The notes: generated from the sequence alone by a model not told the origin. A DNA stretch of 64,000 nucleotides from Bradyrhizobium sp. CB1650 (GCF_029761915.1 NZ_CP121695.1:6477501-6541500); one strand, 5' to 3'; shown: positions 8,055-16,762, counted from the stretch's first letter. Made by a program: numbers and translations.

Positions 8055-9185
8055 ATGGAAAAGCGCGAAATTGGCAACAGCTTGACGAAAGATCTGACCG
8101 AAGCAAAGCGGGGCGCCTTCTCCCGCCGCTCGGTGCTGACGTTGGTTTGCACCTTCGGCGCCGCGGCGCCGTTTGGAATGTTCGGAGCGGCTCGCGCGCT
8201 GACGGCATCCGGGACTGGATCGCTGTCTTATATTCCTGGCGAGTCTTTTATTTGCCGCAGCGCTGCGAATGGTGAAGAGCTGCAGGGCCCACCTCGACAA
8301 CTAAAACTCGCCTGGAACGCGAACGCAGCGTGCACGGTCGCTGCGGCAGTCGCAAAGGAACGGGGTATCTTCGCCAAGCACAACCTCGATGTCGACTTCG
8401 TCAATTTCGGCGGTTCGACCGACCAGTTGTTGGAGGCGATTGCAACTGGCAAGGCGGATGCCGGTTTGGGATTGGCCCTGCGCTGGCTCAAACCGCTGGA
8501 GCAGGGTTTCGACGTTCGGATCACCGCGGGTGTGCACGGCGGCTGCATCCGGCTCCTCGGCTCCAAGGCTGCGAATATTGACCGCCTGGAGTCCCTGCGC
8601 GGCAAGGCTATCGCAATTAGCGATCAGGCGAGCCCTGCGAAGAACTTCTTTTCGATCTACCTCGCCAAGAAGGGCATCGATCCGGCCCAGGAGGTAGAGT
8701 GGCGCCAGTACCCGGCCAATCTGCTCGCGCTTGCCGTCGATAAGGGCGAAGTGCAGGCGCTAGCCGAGATAGATCCACTGCCCTATCTCTGGCTTAAGGA
8801 AGGCAAGCTTAACGAGATCGCGACGAACCTATCGGGTGAATTCGCCGACCGCACCTGCTGCGTTCTCGCGATACGTGGCAGCCTCACCCGAACCGAAATG
8901 CCGGTTGCGGCCGCTTTGACACGATCGATACTGGAGGCGGCAGACCGGGTCGCCAGCGATCCCGCCGATGCCGCAGCAATCTATTCGGGCTACGGCGGGA
9001 GAGGGTCCATAGAGGATCTCGCCACTATGTATCGCAGCCATACTCACCACAATCATCCCGTCGGGGCGACGCTCAAGAAGCAACTTCTGCTCTACACCGA
9101 TGAACTCAAGGCAGTGAACGTCATCAAGCGAAGCACGGACCCGATCAAGTTCGCAGACCGGATCTATCTTGACGTTCTTAGCTGA
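8055..9185 (+). CDS. ABC transporter substrate-binding protein, NitT/TauT/SsuA type
   Basis: A 376-residue exported protein. A twin-arginine-like motif, SRRSVLTL, stands before a hydrophobic segment near residues 27-48. The mature part starts around PPRQLKLAWNANAACTVAAA and follows the SsuA/THI5 pattern: FAKHNLDVDFVNFGGSTDQL, then GKADAGLGLALRWLKPLEQG. These are type II periplasmic binding proteins for sulfonates, taurine, nitrate, bicarbonate or pyrimidine precursors; the ligand cannot be told here. ATG 8055 has GGGAGCGACAC upstream. A permease and an ATPase follow directly, giving a complete importer. Confidence 0.9.
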   Translation: MEKREIGNSLTKDLTEAKRGAFSRRSVLTLVCTFGAAAPFGMFGAARALTASGTGSLSYIPGESFICRSAANGEELQGPPRQLKLAWNANAACTVAAAVAKERGIFAKHNLDVDFVNFGGSTDQLLEAIATGKADAGLGLALRWLKPLEQGFDVRITAGVHGGCIRLLGSKAANIDRLESLRGKAIAISDQASPAKNFFSIYLAKKGIDPAQEVEWRQYPANLLALAVDKGEVQALAEIDPLPYLWLKEGKLNEIATNLSGEFADRTCCVLAIRGSLTRTEMPVAAALTRSILEAADRVASDPADAAAIYSGYGGRGSIEDLATMYRSHTHHNHPVGATLKKQLLLYTDELKAVNVIKRSTDPIKFADRIYLDVLS

Positions 9186-9190
9186 GCCGA

Positions 9191-10225
9191 TTGGGAATAT
9201 CTGCAGTGAGCTCGGTCATCGATGAAGTGCCGAGGCCATCAGAGAAATCGGGTTTCGGCTTTTTTGAAAGTACGACCACTCGGTCGTTAATCGGCGGACT
9301 GTCTGTTGCCGCCGCATGGTCTATGGTCGCCGCGCTCACTGCATTCTGGCCGGATAAGCCCGAGAGCGATTGGGCCTACACCGGCGGCTTCGCCATTGCC
9401 TGCGGCGCATTGGCCCTTGCGCTTGCCTTGGCGGCCTTTGCCGGCGTTCGTTTTGTTGCTTTTCAGCGTCTCCAACGGCTTTCTCCGTGGCTGTTCGCGC
9501 TCGCGCTGTTTTTGGCTGCCTGGGAGGCCGTCACAGCAAAGCTTGGATTGCTGCCGTTGCCGTTTTTTCCGCCGCCGCAGGCCATTGTCGAAGTCGCAAT
9601 CGACGATTGGGGCCGGCTGGCTGAAGGCATTTTCGCCTCAGCTCGTCTGCTGGCGATCGGTTATTTTTTTGGTGCGACGGTGGGGTTCGTGACCGGCGTC
9701 GCGATCGGCTGGTCGCGGCTCGCCGGTTATTGGATCCATCCGGTTTTGCGGTTCATCGGGCCGCTGCCCGCGACAGCTTGGCTGCCGCTCGCATTTTTCG
9801 TTTTCCCGTCGAGCTTCAGCGCCAGCATTTTCCTGATTGCGCTTGCCACCGCCTTTCCGGTCACCGTGCTCACCTGGTCGGGCGTCGCCTGCGTGAAGAG
9901 CACCTATTACGACATTGCGCGGACATTGGGAGCAACCCAGCGCTTCCTCGTGCTCAAAGTTGCCATTCCGGCGGCGATGCCACACGTCTTTGTCGGCCTG
10001 TTCATGGGTCTCGGCAACTCGTTTGCGGTCCTTGTCGTTGCCGAGATGCTGGGCGTGAAGGCGGGGCTCGGCTGGTATCTGCAATGGGCGCAGGGTTGGG
10101 CGGCCTATGCCAATATGTACGCCGCGCTGCTGCTCATGGCGTTCTTGTGCTCCGGGCTGATCACGCTGCTGTTCCGCTTGCGGGACCGCCTGCTATCCTG
10201 GCAGAAAGGTCTGGTGCGATGGTAG
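9191..10225 (+). CDS. ABC transporter permease, SsuC/TauC type
   Basis: An inner-membrane protein of up to 344 residues. The annotated start is TTG 9191; GTG 9206, with GGGA about 9 bases upstream, is an alternative that shortens it by 5 residues. Two N-terminal helices precede the usual core of about 250 residues, which carries the EAA-loop (YYDIARTLGATQRFLVLKVAIPAAMP, about residues 236-261) that contacts the ATPase. It lies 5 bases after the binding-protein gene and overlaps the ATPase gene by 7 bases, so the three are one operon. The two additional N-terminal helices make it longer than a standard SsuC (about 260 residues). Confidence 0.9.
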   Translation: MGISAVSSVIDEVPRPSEKSGFGFFESTTTRSLIGGLSVAAAWSMVAALTAFWPDKPESDWAYTGGFAIACGALALALALAAFAGVRFVAFQRLQRLSPWLFALALFLAAWEAVTAKLGLLPLPFFPPPQAIVEVAIDDWGRLAEGIFASARLLAIGYFFGATVGFVTGVAIGWSRLAGYWIHPVLRFIGPLPATAWLPLAFFVFPSSFSASIFLIALATAFPVTVLTWSGVACVKSTYYDIARTLGATQRFLVLKVAIPAAMPHVFVGLFMGLGNSFAVLVVAEMLGVKAGLGWYLQWAQGWAAYANMYAALLLMAFLCSGLITLLFRLRDRLLSWQKGLVRW

Positions 10226-11007
10226 CGGCGATCGCAAGCGATCACGTGGTCCGTGGATCGACGCTAACGCTCCGCGAAGTGAGCCATTGCTTCGATCTCG
10301 AAGGGCAGCCCTTGCCGGTATTGGACCGCATCAGCCTTCAGGTCGGCCGCGGCGAATTTGTCGCTCTCCTTGGACCGAGTGGGTGCGGAAAATCGACCCT
10401 GCTGCGGCTCGTCGCGGGGCTCGACACGCCAACAGCCGGCTCCCTGCTAGCGGAGGGAAAGGAAATCGAAGCACCCGATCCGTCGCGCGTCGTCGTTTTT
10501 CAAGACCCTACGCTCTATCCATGGCGGACGGTACGGAGCAACGTTGCGCTCGGTCTGGAAGCCCGCGGGCTGCTACGCACCCATGGCGGACGTATCGAAG
10601 AGGCGTTGCGCCTGGTGGGGCTCACGGGCTTCGCCAATGCCTACCCGCACCAGCTTTCCGGTGGCATGGCGCAACGCGCGGCTCTGGCACGTGCGCTTGT
10701 CAACGACCCGAAACTGCTCATTCTCGACGAACCTTTGGGCCAGCTCGACTCGCTGACGCGCATCGCGATGCAGGCTGAACTCGTATCACTTTGGCAGCGC
10801 TCGGGCTTCACGGCGCTGCTGGTCACGCACGATGTCGAGGAGGCGCTCTTGCTCGCCGGCCGCGTCATCGTGCTGAGCGACCGACCTGCACGGATCAAGG
10901 CCGAAGTCGTCAACGGCCAGCCCCATCCTCGCCACCGGGGCGATCCGCTCTTCGTTGAGCTTCGTCGCGAGGTGTTCGAGCATCTCGGCCTCGATGAGGC
11001 ATGGTAG
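10219..11007 (+). CDS. ABC transporter ATP-binding protein, SsuB/TauB type
   Basis: A 262-residue ATPase. Walker A GPSGCGKST, Q-loop FQDPTLYPW, signature LSGGMAQRAALARAL, Walker B LLILDEPLGQLD and the H-loop HDVEEALLLA are all present in order. ATG 10219 overlaps the permease stop and gives the correct N-terminus; a longer open frame to 9730 is only a shadow inside the permease gene. It powers import by the adjacent permease. FQDPTLYPW and MAQRAALARAL are usual for the nitrate/sulfonate/taurine group. Confidence 0.93.
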   Translation: MVAAIASDHVVRGSTLTLREVSHCFDLEGQPLPVLDRISLQVGRGEFVALLGPSGCGKSTLLRLVAGLDTPTAGSLLAEGKEIEAPDPSRVVVFQDPTLYPWRTVRSNVALGLEARGLLRTHGGRIEEALRLVGLTGFANAYPHQLSGGMAQRAALARALVNDPKLLILDEPLGQLDSLTRIAMQAELVSLWQRSGFTALLVTHDVEEALLLAGRVIVLSDRPARIKAEVVNGQPHPRHRGDPLFVELRREVFEHLGLDEAW

Positions 11008-11237
11008 CCGTCAAAAGGATGTGCCGGTCCGAACGTTGCTAGGTGAAACGCGAAAGCTGCCGCGAGAACTGGAGTGATGTCCGGAGACGCCTCGTCGCAA
11101 GCGAGAGCTTCGACGATCATCACGTTCGATTCCAGGACAAGAAACGGAGTTTGGTCGGCGCGGATCAGACGTAGTCCTCTGCGGAGATCACTGAGCGACA
11201 TCGGTGATCGGTTCTCGATCGAGAGAGGAGCTTTCCA

Positions 11238-11690
11238 ATGGGCAAAGAAGAAAACAACAAGGCCGTTGTCGGCCGCTGGTTCACCGATTTCTGGGGCAAG
11301 AACGTCAACCTCGGGGTCATCGATGAAATCGCTGCCCCTGACATGCTGCTGAAATACTCCCTGCACGAACCCCGCCGCGGCCGAGACGACATCAAGGCGT
11401 TCATGACGGACTTCCGCGCCGCGTTCCCGGATCTCAACTTCTGGGGCACCGCTGACCTGATCGCCGAGGGCGACTATGTCGTCGGTCAATGGGAAGGCGG
11501 CGGCACTCACACGGGGCCGGCATTCGCTGACTTCCTGGCGGGCGGCCTGCCGGCGGCAACCGGCCGCAAGATGCATTTCACCGGCACCACTGTCCTGAAG
11601 GTCATCGACGGCAGAATCGTCGAGGAAATCGGCCTTGACGACGGCGTGACCGCGCTGACCCAACTTGGCCTGATCAAGAAGGCTGCATAG
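11238..11690 (+). CDS. SnoaL-like ester cyclase family protein
   Basis: A 150-residue protein of the SnoaL fold. It has an N-terminal helix NNKAVVGRWFTDFW, the LHEPRRGRDDIKAFMTDFR segment, then IAEGDYVVGQWEGGGTHTG and TGTTVLKVIDGRIVEEI, a pattern shared by polyketide-cyclase-like and uncharacterised ester cyclase proteins. ATG 11238 follows GAGAGGAGCTTTCC. It is soluble and stands alone, without polyketide genes nearby, so its substrate is unknown. The 230 bases before it show no convincing gene. Confidence 0.8.
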   Translation: MGKEENNKAVVGRWFTDFWGKNVNLGVIDEIAAPDMLLKYSLHEPRRGRDDIKAFMTDFRAAFPDLNFWGTADLIAEGDYVVGQWEGGGTHTGPAFADFLAGGLPAATGRKMHFTGTTVLKVIDGRIVEEIGLDDGVTALTQLGLIKKAA

Positions 11691-11866
11691 TCGACGCGCG
11701 TCCCCTGAATTGGGAGCAGCCGAATGAGGTCCACACACTGTGTGGGCCTCATTTGCGTTTGGTTCCGATCGGCCCTGCGACAGGGCTCAATTGCGCACCG
11801 CCGGCATCGTCTGATTGGAGGAGAGATCGGAATTCACGGAAAGCGGGTGGCTTCAAAGGCTCGATC

Positions 11867-13000
11867 ATGAAATCTCTTCGCACCATGACCGCAAAACCTG
11901 CCAGCAATCCGAACCCAAAATCTCTGCCTGTGGCAGAAGATCCGCGCTGGGCCCGCGTGCTTGCGCGCGACAAGACGGCCGACGGGCAGTTCTGGTACTC
12001 GGTTTCCACGACCGGGGTCTATTGCCGGCCGTCATGCCCGTCGCGTACCGCCAATCCCAAGAACGTGCAGATGCATGATAGCTTGGAGGCCGCCAAGGCG
12101 ACGGGCTTCCGGCCGTGCCGGCGCTGCAAGCCGGACGGACCATCGGCGGACACCGCGAACGCGAAACTGATCGCCAAGGCGTGCCGCCTCATCGAAAGGA
12201 GCGAAGAGGAACCGTCTCTTGAAGACCTGGCGCAAGCGTTCGGCTTGAGCCCCAGCTACTTTCACCGCTTATTCAGGGCCGCCACCGGTCTCACGCCGAA
12301 AGACTATGCTGTCGCTTTTCGCGCGAAAAAGGTCCGTGAGGGGCTCGCCAGCGGAAGCTCGGTGACCGAGGCAATTTATGACGCGGGCTTCAATTCGAGC
12401 GGACGCTTTTACGCGAAGTCGACCGGCATGCTCGGCATGACGCCGTCGCGCTATCGTGCCGGGGGCCTCAACGAGGAAATCAAGTTTGCCGTCGGCCAGA
12501 CACGCCTGGGCGCGATTGTTGTCGCCTCGAGCGAGAAGGGCGTTGCTGCCATTTTGCTGGGCGATGACGCGGATGAACTCGTCCGCGACCTCCAGGACCG
12601 CTTCCCGAAAGCACGGCTGACCGGCGCTGACCCGCACTATGAAGCGATGATCGCGCATGTTATCGGCCTTGTGGAGGCGCCAGAACTTGGGCTGGGTCTT
12701 CCTCTCGATGTTCGCGGCACAGCTTTCCAGCAGCGCGTCTGGCAGGCGCTTCAAGCAATCCCCGTCGGCGCGACGGCCTCCTACGCCGAGATCGCACGGC
12801 GAATCGGCGCACCGAAGGCCATACGCGCAGTCGCTGGCGCCTGCGCGGCAAACAATCTTGCCGTCGCCATTCCCTGCCATCGTGTCGTGCGAAATGACGG
12901 AGCCACCTCGGGATATGCCTGGGGCGTGGAGCGGAAACGCGCGCTTCTCGAACGAGAAGCCGCATCTCGGGATGCTGTGCCGCACCTCAGACGGTTCTGA
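11867..13000 (+). CDS. ada: Ada: methylphosphotriester/O6-methylguanine-DNA methyltransferase and regulator
   Basis: A 377-residue protein with the full Ada layout. The N-terminal zinc domain has Cys53, Cys57, Cys84 and Cys87 (VYCRPSCPSR and PCRRC); one of these cysteines accepts methyl groups from phosphotriesters. An AraC-type helix-turn-helix region spans about residues 115-200. The C-terminal methyltransferase domain has the active-site motif IPCHRVVR with Cys337. The protein repairs alkylated DNA by suicidal methyl transfer and, once methylated, activates alkylation-response genes. ATG 11867 is preferred; ATG 11885 is a shorter alternative, and the open frame to 11753 lacks a convincing start. 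No alkA/alkB-like gene is next to it. Confidence 0.95.
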   Translation: MKSLRTMTAKPASNPNPKSLPVAEDPRWARVLARDKTADGQFWYSVSTTGVYCRPSCPSRTANPKNVQMHDSLEAAKATGFRPCRRCKPDGPSADTANAKLIAKACRLIERSEEEPSLEDLAQAFGLSPSYFHRLFRAATGLTPKDYAVAFRAKKVREGLASGSSVTEAIYDAGFNSSGRFYAKSTGMLGMTPSRYRAGGLNEEIKFAVGQTRLGAIVVASSEKGVAAILLGDDADELVRDLQDRFPKARLTGADPHYEAMIAHVIGLVEAPELGLGLPLDVRGTAFQQRVWQALQAIPVGATASYAEIARRIGAPKAIRAVAGACAANNLAVAIPCHRVVRNDGATSGYAWGVERKRALLEREAASRDAVPHLRRF

Positions 13001-13099
13001 CGCCGGCAGCCACTCGAGTTGATTTGAAGACAAGAACCGGAGCGACACAACACTGAGCGTGATGCAGCCTCCTCACCGAAGAAGCATAGGAGCTTTCGC

Positions 13100-13333
13100 A
13101 TGACCTCCTTGGACGATTTCAGCGCATTCGCGGCCTCGCGCGGTGAGGGACTGCATCCGAAATTGCGCGAATTGTTTATGCGTACCGCCGCCGCCCCGTC
13201 TTCAGAAGTTGCCGTTCGCCCCGATGGCATGCTTCAGGCCGGCCCGAATCCGCGGTCCGGAACGATTGGGTTGCGATACGTGCTAAGGTCGCGCGAGGCA
13301 GGCGACACAGAAGCGATCCGACATCACGTCTGA
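13100..13333 (+). CDS. Small hypothetical protein
   Basis: A 77-codon frame with a good ribosome-binding site (AGGAGCTTTCGC before ATG 13100). The protein has a helical N-terminus (LHPKLRELFMRTAAA) and a basic C-terminus. I do not recognise a domain. The ribosome-binding site and codon use favour a real gene; the lack of a known family lowers confidence. Confidence 0.45.
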   Translation: MTSLDDFSAFAASRGEGLHPKLRELFMRTAAAPSSEVAVRPDGMLQAGPNPRSGTIGLRYVLRSREAGDTEAIRHHV

Positions 13334-13343
13334 GCGGCCCTGC

Positions 13344-13493
13344 TTAATGCTGCTCGGCGGCCTGGACCAGTTTGAGCCAATCGGAAGCAAGCCGCAGCCA
13401 AGCTTCCTTGTCGGCTGGACTCCGGCTCTTCTCTGCCAGGCGGCGGCACTCCTCGGCTTCATTGCGGAAGCGCTCTGCATCCCGGTCGCTCAC
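13344..13493 (-). CDS. 49-residue conserved small protein
   Basis: A GTG start at 13491-13493 opens a frame of 49 codons ending at TAA 13344-13346. An in-frame TGA three codons upstream fixes the maximum length. The peptide is one amphipathic helix pattern (DAERFRNEAEECRRLAEKSR then PADKEAWLRLASDWLKLVQ). I recall the RFRxEAEECRRLAEK...DKEAWLRLAxDWLKL pattern as a frequent small orphan in Bradyrhizobium and related genomes, which argues that it is a real gene although very short. The function is unknown. It lies opposite the end of the small gene at 13100. Confidence 0.65.
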   Translation of the reverse strand: MSDRDAERFRNEAEECRRLAEKSRSPADKEAWLRLASDWLKLVQAAEQH

Positions 13494-13541
13494 TTCTTTT
13501 CACCGATCGTCTGGAACAATCGAAACCCCAATCGACCCTCG

Positions 13542-13832
13542 TCACTCGGGAGGCTTCAGCCCGCTGTGAAACCAGCCGAGCACTTCGGAATCGATCGGAT
13601 CTGCCGGAGCCTGCGCCTCGTAGATCACGCCGCAATTCGTGCATCGCAACGTGCGATGCTCGAAGCCCGGCCGTCCCGGTATGACATGCAGGAGTTCCAT
13701 GCGAGCTTCGCACGCAGGACAGCGTGGTCGTACCGTTTGGCGCGGTGAAAGCTTGTTGGTGAGTTGGGCGTCGGGCACGAGCGCCTCCGCTTCCTTTCCG
13801 GGCGGGAGCACGACACTCTCAGTCGCCGCCAT
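13542..13832 (-). CDS. Small zinc-ribbon protein
   Basis: A 96-residue protein with CPACEARMELLHVIPGRPG followed by RTLRCTNCGVIYEAQ. The two CxxC pairs (CPAC and CTNC) form a clear zinc ribbon. The C-terminus is acidic with GWFHSGLKPPE. The N-terminal 35 residues are less structured, and an internal start cannot be excluded. The pattern matches a group of small rhizobial hypotheticals. The family function is unknown. Confidence 0.75.
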   Translation of the reverse strand: MAATESVVLPPGKEAEALVPDAQLTNKLSPRQTVRPRCPACEARMELLHVIPGRPGFEHRTLRCTNCGVIYEAQAPADPIDSEVLGWFHSGLKPPE

Positions 13833-14010
13833 GCCTCGGGACGGAGCGGCGATGGTGCCAGCCTATGCCCAATCGATAGGCTGCGCACATGAAAACTGCG
13901 CATACCTGAGGATTTGTTCCGTCGCAGCATTCCTCGCGCTCCGTCCGCCCCGGCGCGGACAGGGCAATCGCCTTTGAAAAAGCCCCCTGATGAGAGGTTT
14001 CGCTGCGGCG

Positions 14011-14120
14011 CATCCTCCGAGACAACTGCTTTTGGCGGGCTCCTCGGGATGACGTCTGGTTTTGCGGCGAAGCCTTGGATCCTCATGGTGAGGAGCGCCG
14101 CCTTGCGGCGTATCTCGAGC
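14011..14120. repeat. Dispersed palindromic intergenic repeat, Bradyrhizobium type
   Basis: CATCCTCCGAGAC ... GGGCTCCTCGGGATGACG ... ATCCTCATGGTGAGGAGCGCCGC ... GCGGCGTATCTCGAG. It contains several internal inverted repeats (GCCGC/GCGGC; the CTCATGGTGAG arm) and its ends are roughly complementary. The pattern resembles a repeat I know as frequent between genes in Bradyrhizobium and Rhodopseudomonas. It occupies most of the informative part of the 13833-14271 gap, in which I see no gene. Confidence 0.5.
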
Positions 14121-14271
14121 CGCTTGTGCTTTGCGGCAAGAACCTATACGTTGGCGTCATTCGATTTGCCGCTGTGCCTTTCTGAACGCGCCTGCGGGCC
14201 CTTCCCAAAGTCATCCGACCAGTTGAATCAGAATCGCGTGACGTCGCGCGATCGCACTTTGGAGAAGAAAA

Positions 14272-14481
14272 ATGCCGACAGGTACCGTCAAGTGGTTCAA
14301 TGGCCAGAAGGGCTTTGGCTTCATCCAGCCCAGTGACGGCGGAAATGATGTCTTCGTGCACATCAGCGCCGTCGAGCGGGCTGGTCTTTCCGGCCTCGCC
14401 GAAGGCCAGAAAGTCTCGTTCGAAATCAAGACCGACAAGATGCGCGGCAAGGTGAGCGCCGAGAACTTGTCGCTGGCCTGA
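14272..14481 (+). CDS. cspA: Cold-shock domain protein
   Basis: A 69-residue protein, the full length of a single cold-shock domain. RNP1 (KGFGFI) and RNP2 (VFVHIS) are both present, and the start [17 protein letters not shown] is canonical. It binds single-stranded RNA or DNA and acts as an RNA chaperone; alphaproteobacteria carry several copies, not all cold-induced. A GGAGAAGAAAA ribosome-binding site precedes ATG 14272. Two strong hairpins follow the stop. Confidence 0.95.
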   Translation: MPTGTVKWFNGQKGFGFIQPSDGGNDVFVHISAVERAGLSGLAEGQKVSFEIKTDKMRGKVSAENLSLA

Positions 14482-14490
14482 GCCGCTGCG

Positions 14491-14551
14491 CCATTTCACG
14501 GATGTACTGAAATGGCCGTGCTGCCCGCTCGATCCTGCGATTGAGCGGGCA
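14491..14551 (+). terminator. Tandem hairpins after the cold-shock gene
   Basis: Two perfect stems follow the cspA stop: CCATTTCA/TGAAATGG at 14491-14515, then TGCCCGCTC/GAGCGGGCA at 14522-14551. The second is GC-rich and followed only by ATTGCCTGTTGCC, not a clean U-run. A terminator or 3' mRNA-stabilising structure is likely. Confidence 0.55.
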
Positions 14552-14577
14552 TTGCCTGTTGCCCATTCGGACGAGAG

Positions 14578-14814
14578 ATGAGCGGAAACAAATCGATCGG
14601 CCCCACCCCCGAAAGCATCGCGCGAGCCGAGCGGCATCGTTTGGCGCGGGAAGAAGGCGTACGTGCGATGGCGGACGTCGAGAAACGGTCTGTCGAGGTG
14701 CGCCAGAACATGCAGCGCCTTCGTGCCTTACGGGAAGCCAAGGAAGCGCAGGACGAGCGAGCCCGGGCCGTTCTCCCGCAGATTACGAAGAAAAAACGCA
14801 GCAGGCGATCGTGA
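14578..14814 (+). CDS. Small helical hypothetical protein
   Basis: A 78-residue, strongly charged protein that looks almost entirely helical (ESIARAERHRLAREEGVRAM, then VRQNMQRLRALREAKEAQDE) and ends in KKKRSRRS. The pattern matches small cytosolic hypotheticals of rhizobia. No known domain or catalytic residues are seen. It starts 26 bases after the hairpin and is followed by two more small genes on the same strand, probably one transcript. Confidence 0.65.
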   Translation: MSGNKSIGPTPESIARAERHRLAREEGVRAMADVEKRSVEVRQNMQRLRALREAKEAQDERARAVLPQITKKKRSRRS

Positions 14815-14891
14815 GAGAGCCGCCGGGTTCATCCATCGTGCGCACTGCGAATGCAGACCGACGCCCGGTCATAACCCGAGGAGACGACGAC

Positions 14892-15128
14892 ATGCCGAAG
14901 GCTGTGCGGATCGTGCCCGAGATCGAGTCGCCAGCCGGGCAATCGATCACCTTCATGCTGGCGATCGGCCCCGTTCGGCAGATGTGCCGCCTCCAAACGA
15001 CCTTGCAGACCGAGAAGCAGGCGTCCAGCTATCTTCAAAAGCACCGGAAGGAGTTCGAGCGCGTCGCCCGCGAAAGATTCGCGCGCGGCGAGATCGATGA
15101 TGGCGTCGTTCACCTGACGATGTTCTAG
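14892..15128 (+). CDS. Small hypothetical protein
   Basis: A 78-residue protein starting MPKAVRIVPEIESPAG, with the ribosome-binding site GAGGAGACGACGAC directly upstream. The middle part (TLQTEKQASSYLQKHRKEFE) is helical and the end (EIDDGVVHLTMF) strand-like. No family is recognised. An open frame in the same phase extends upstream to 14541, but that part has no structure and no start as good as 14892. It lies 15 bases before the next small gene. Confidence 0.6.
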   Translation: MPKAVRIVPEIESPAGQSITFMLAIGPVRQMCRLQTTLQTEKQASSYLQKHRKEFERVARERFARGEIDDGVVHLTMF

Positions 15129-15143
15129 ACCGAGGGAACTCGC

Positions 15144-15338
15144 ATGCACCTGACGAAGGAGAGTGCCTTGCGAGCGCGTGCGCGAAAACTCGGCTACGCC
15201 ATTCACAAATCGCGGTCCCGCTCGATTCACGAGGACAATTTGGGCCAGTACGCACTGGTGAAGGACGACACCAATCAGGTCGTGCTCGGCGAGCGTTTTG
15301 ATGCCACCCTCGAAGAGATCGAAGAATACCTGAATTGA
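15144..15338 (+). CDS. Small hypothetical protein
   Basis: A 64-residue protein: basic helical N-terminus (TKESALRARARKLGYAIHK), then strands (YALVKDDTNQVVLG) and an acidic helix at the end (TLEEIEEYLN). GAGGGAACTCGC precedes ATG 15144. The pattern is common among small rhizobial hypotheticals of unknown role. It closes a run of three short genes after cspA. Confidence 0.65.
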   Translation: MHLTKESALRARARKLGYAIHKSRSRSIHEDNLGQYALVKDDTNQVVLGERFDATLEEIEEYLN

Positions 15339-15413
15339 AGAACGCCGATGGAGCGTGGTGCGCCAAGCCATTGGCCGCCTGTCAGGTGCCACCTCTCTCC
15401 CAACCACACCTGC

Positions 15414-16199
15414 TCAGCGCAGCAGATAGGACGGTCGGAAGTCGGCAAGAGCTTCGAGTTGATCGCGGTCACGGAGCTCGATCGTCTGATCTTCCCACTC
15501 AATGAGCTTCCGGCGCCTCAGCTCCTGGATCATCCGGTTCACGTGCACGACGGAGAGGCCGCAAGCATCCGCAACGTCCTGCTGCGTGAAAGGGACATGG
15601 AAGCGGTCATCATCCAGGAGACCAACAATCTCGAGGCGGGCCGCGATCTCACAAACGAGGTGCGCCAGGCGAGGCAACGCCTGTCGCGAGCCGAGATTCT
15701 CAACCCATTCGCGATAGATGGCCGCCTGGATCAACGTTTCTCGCCAGAACGCATGAGTCAGCGCCGCAGAGTCCGCGAGAATATATTTCAAGTAGGAATG
15801 AGGCACGGCGGCGATGGTGCTTGTGCCGACACTGCAGAGGTCGTGATCTACCAGAGGCAGGTGAAGCGTGTGCAGGTCCGGCATGTCGCCAGGGACGTAG
15901 AACGACGTTATCTGGTTTCGATCCGCCACGACCCGTTGACGCGACACAAGTCCTTTCATCACGACGGTACAGCTCAGAGGACGATCGCCCTGGCGCACGA
16001 CGTATTCGCCATCGGCCAACACCTTGATGCTGTGAGGCATGCTTTCGAGTTTGGCCTGATCCCGCTCCGACAAACCAGCGACTGTCCGTAGACGCGCAAT
16101 GAGCTTTCGGTGCGGCATACCGTACTCCGGCGCGGCGGAAGCCGGTTGTCCAGCATCGGCGTCTCTCACGCCGCCAACCGCGTGAAATCGAGCTTGCAT
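15414..16199 (-). CDS. Crp/Fnr family transcriptional regulator
   Basis: A 261-residue regulator. The N-terminal part (about 50-150) is a cyclic-nucleotide-binding-type beta-roll (GEYVVRQGDRPLSCTVVMKG). A long dimerisation helix and a winged helix-turn-helix of Crp type (TQQDVADACGLSVVHVNRMI, about 200-220) follow. No cysteine cluster for an FeS centre is seen at the N-terminus, so it is unlikely to be a true Fnr oxygen sensor. ATG 16199 is used; the frame extends to a TTG at 16214. It follows the DUF6894 gene by 17 bases and is probably cotranscribed with it. Many copies of this class occur in Bradyrhizobium. Confidence 0.88.
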   Translation of the reverse strand: MQARFHAVGGVRDADAGQPASAAPEYGMPHRKLIARLRTVAGLSERDQAKLESMPHSIKVLADGEYVVRQGDRPLSCTVVMKGLVSRQRVVADRNQITSFYVPGDMPDLHTLHLPLVDHDLCSVGTSTIAAVPHSYLKYILADSAALTHAFWRETLIQAAIYREWVENLGSRQALPRLAHLVCEIAARLEIVGLLDDDRFHVPFTQQDVADACGLSVVHVNRMIQELRRRKLIEWEDQTIELRDRDQLEALADFRPSYLLR

Positions 16200-16216
16200 G
16201 ATCGTTCGGCCCAATT

Positions 16217-16471
16217 CTAGTCACTTTCGCGGGCGGCGCTTCCTCTAAAGACGCACGTAAGCGAGGCGGAGGCGACCAGAACCAAGCCGTCGGCGTCCCG
16301 AACTTCGATGGCAACCTGTCCCTCGACGCCAGACACCGTGATGTCGCGCGCAATCTCACCAAGTGTCGTCAGAGCCAGCTTCCGGGCAGCGCCAAGGTTC
16401 GGGAGTTCTGCCCCGATCTCATCCCGGGTGAGGCCCTTCTCGTCACGAAAATCGAAGTGATAGCGCGCCAT
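16217..16471 (-). CDS. DUF6894-type small protein
   Basis: An 84-residue protein with the start MARYHFDFRDEKGLTRDEIG, then LTTLGEIARDITVSG and a strand pair VAIEVRDADGLVLVASASL. This is the pattern of the small proteins I know as DUF6894, abundant in rhizobia and of unknown function. An ATG three codons upstream (16480) is an alternative. It immediately precedes the Crp/Fnr gene. Confidence 0.8.
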   Translation of the reverse strand: MARYHFDFRDEKGLTRDEIGAELPNLGAARKLALTTLGEIARDITVSGVEGQVAIEVRDADGLVLVASASLTCVFRGSAARESD

Positions 16472-16762
16472 GCGACACAAATCGATTCCGATGGCTGGCG
16501 TTCCTAAAACCGTGCAGTCTGCTCAAAAATCGGATTTGCAGCAGACCCGGACCCTCCGGATGGGTTGAGCTCTATGCGAGACCCATCATGGTGGTCGAGT
16601 GAATTGACCGGTTTCGCTTTGCTCGGACGCATCCTGCGAGCGCGATCTCGGTGAAGGTCCACACCGCCACAAATATGGAATAGCGGCCCTGCCCGTCCTG
16701 CCATTGGCACCGTCCCCCCAATCATGTAACCCCACCGAAAATCCTGCCGGGATGAAACGCTG

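Noticed and set aside
13833..14010. Short frames between the zinc-ribbon gene and the repeat
   Set aside because: No start with a ribosome-binding site and no recognisable peptide; probably promoter and repeat DNA.
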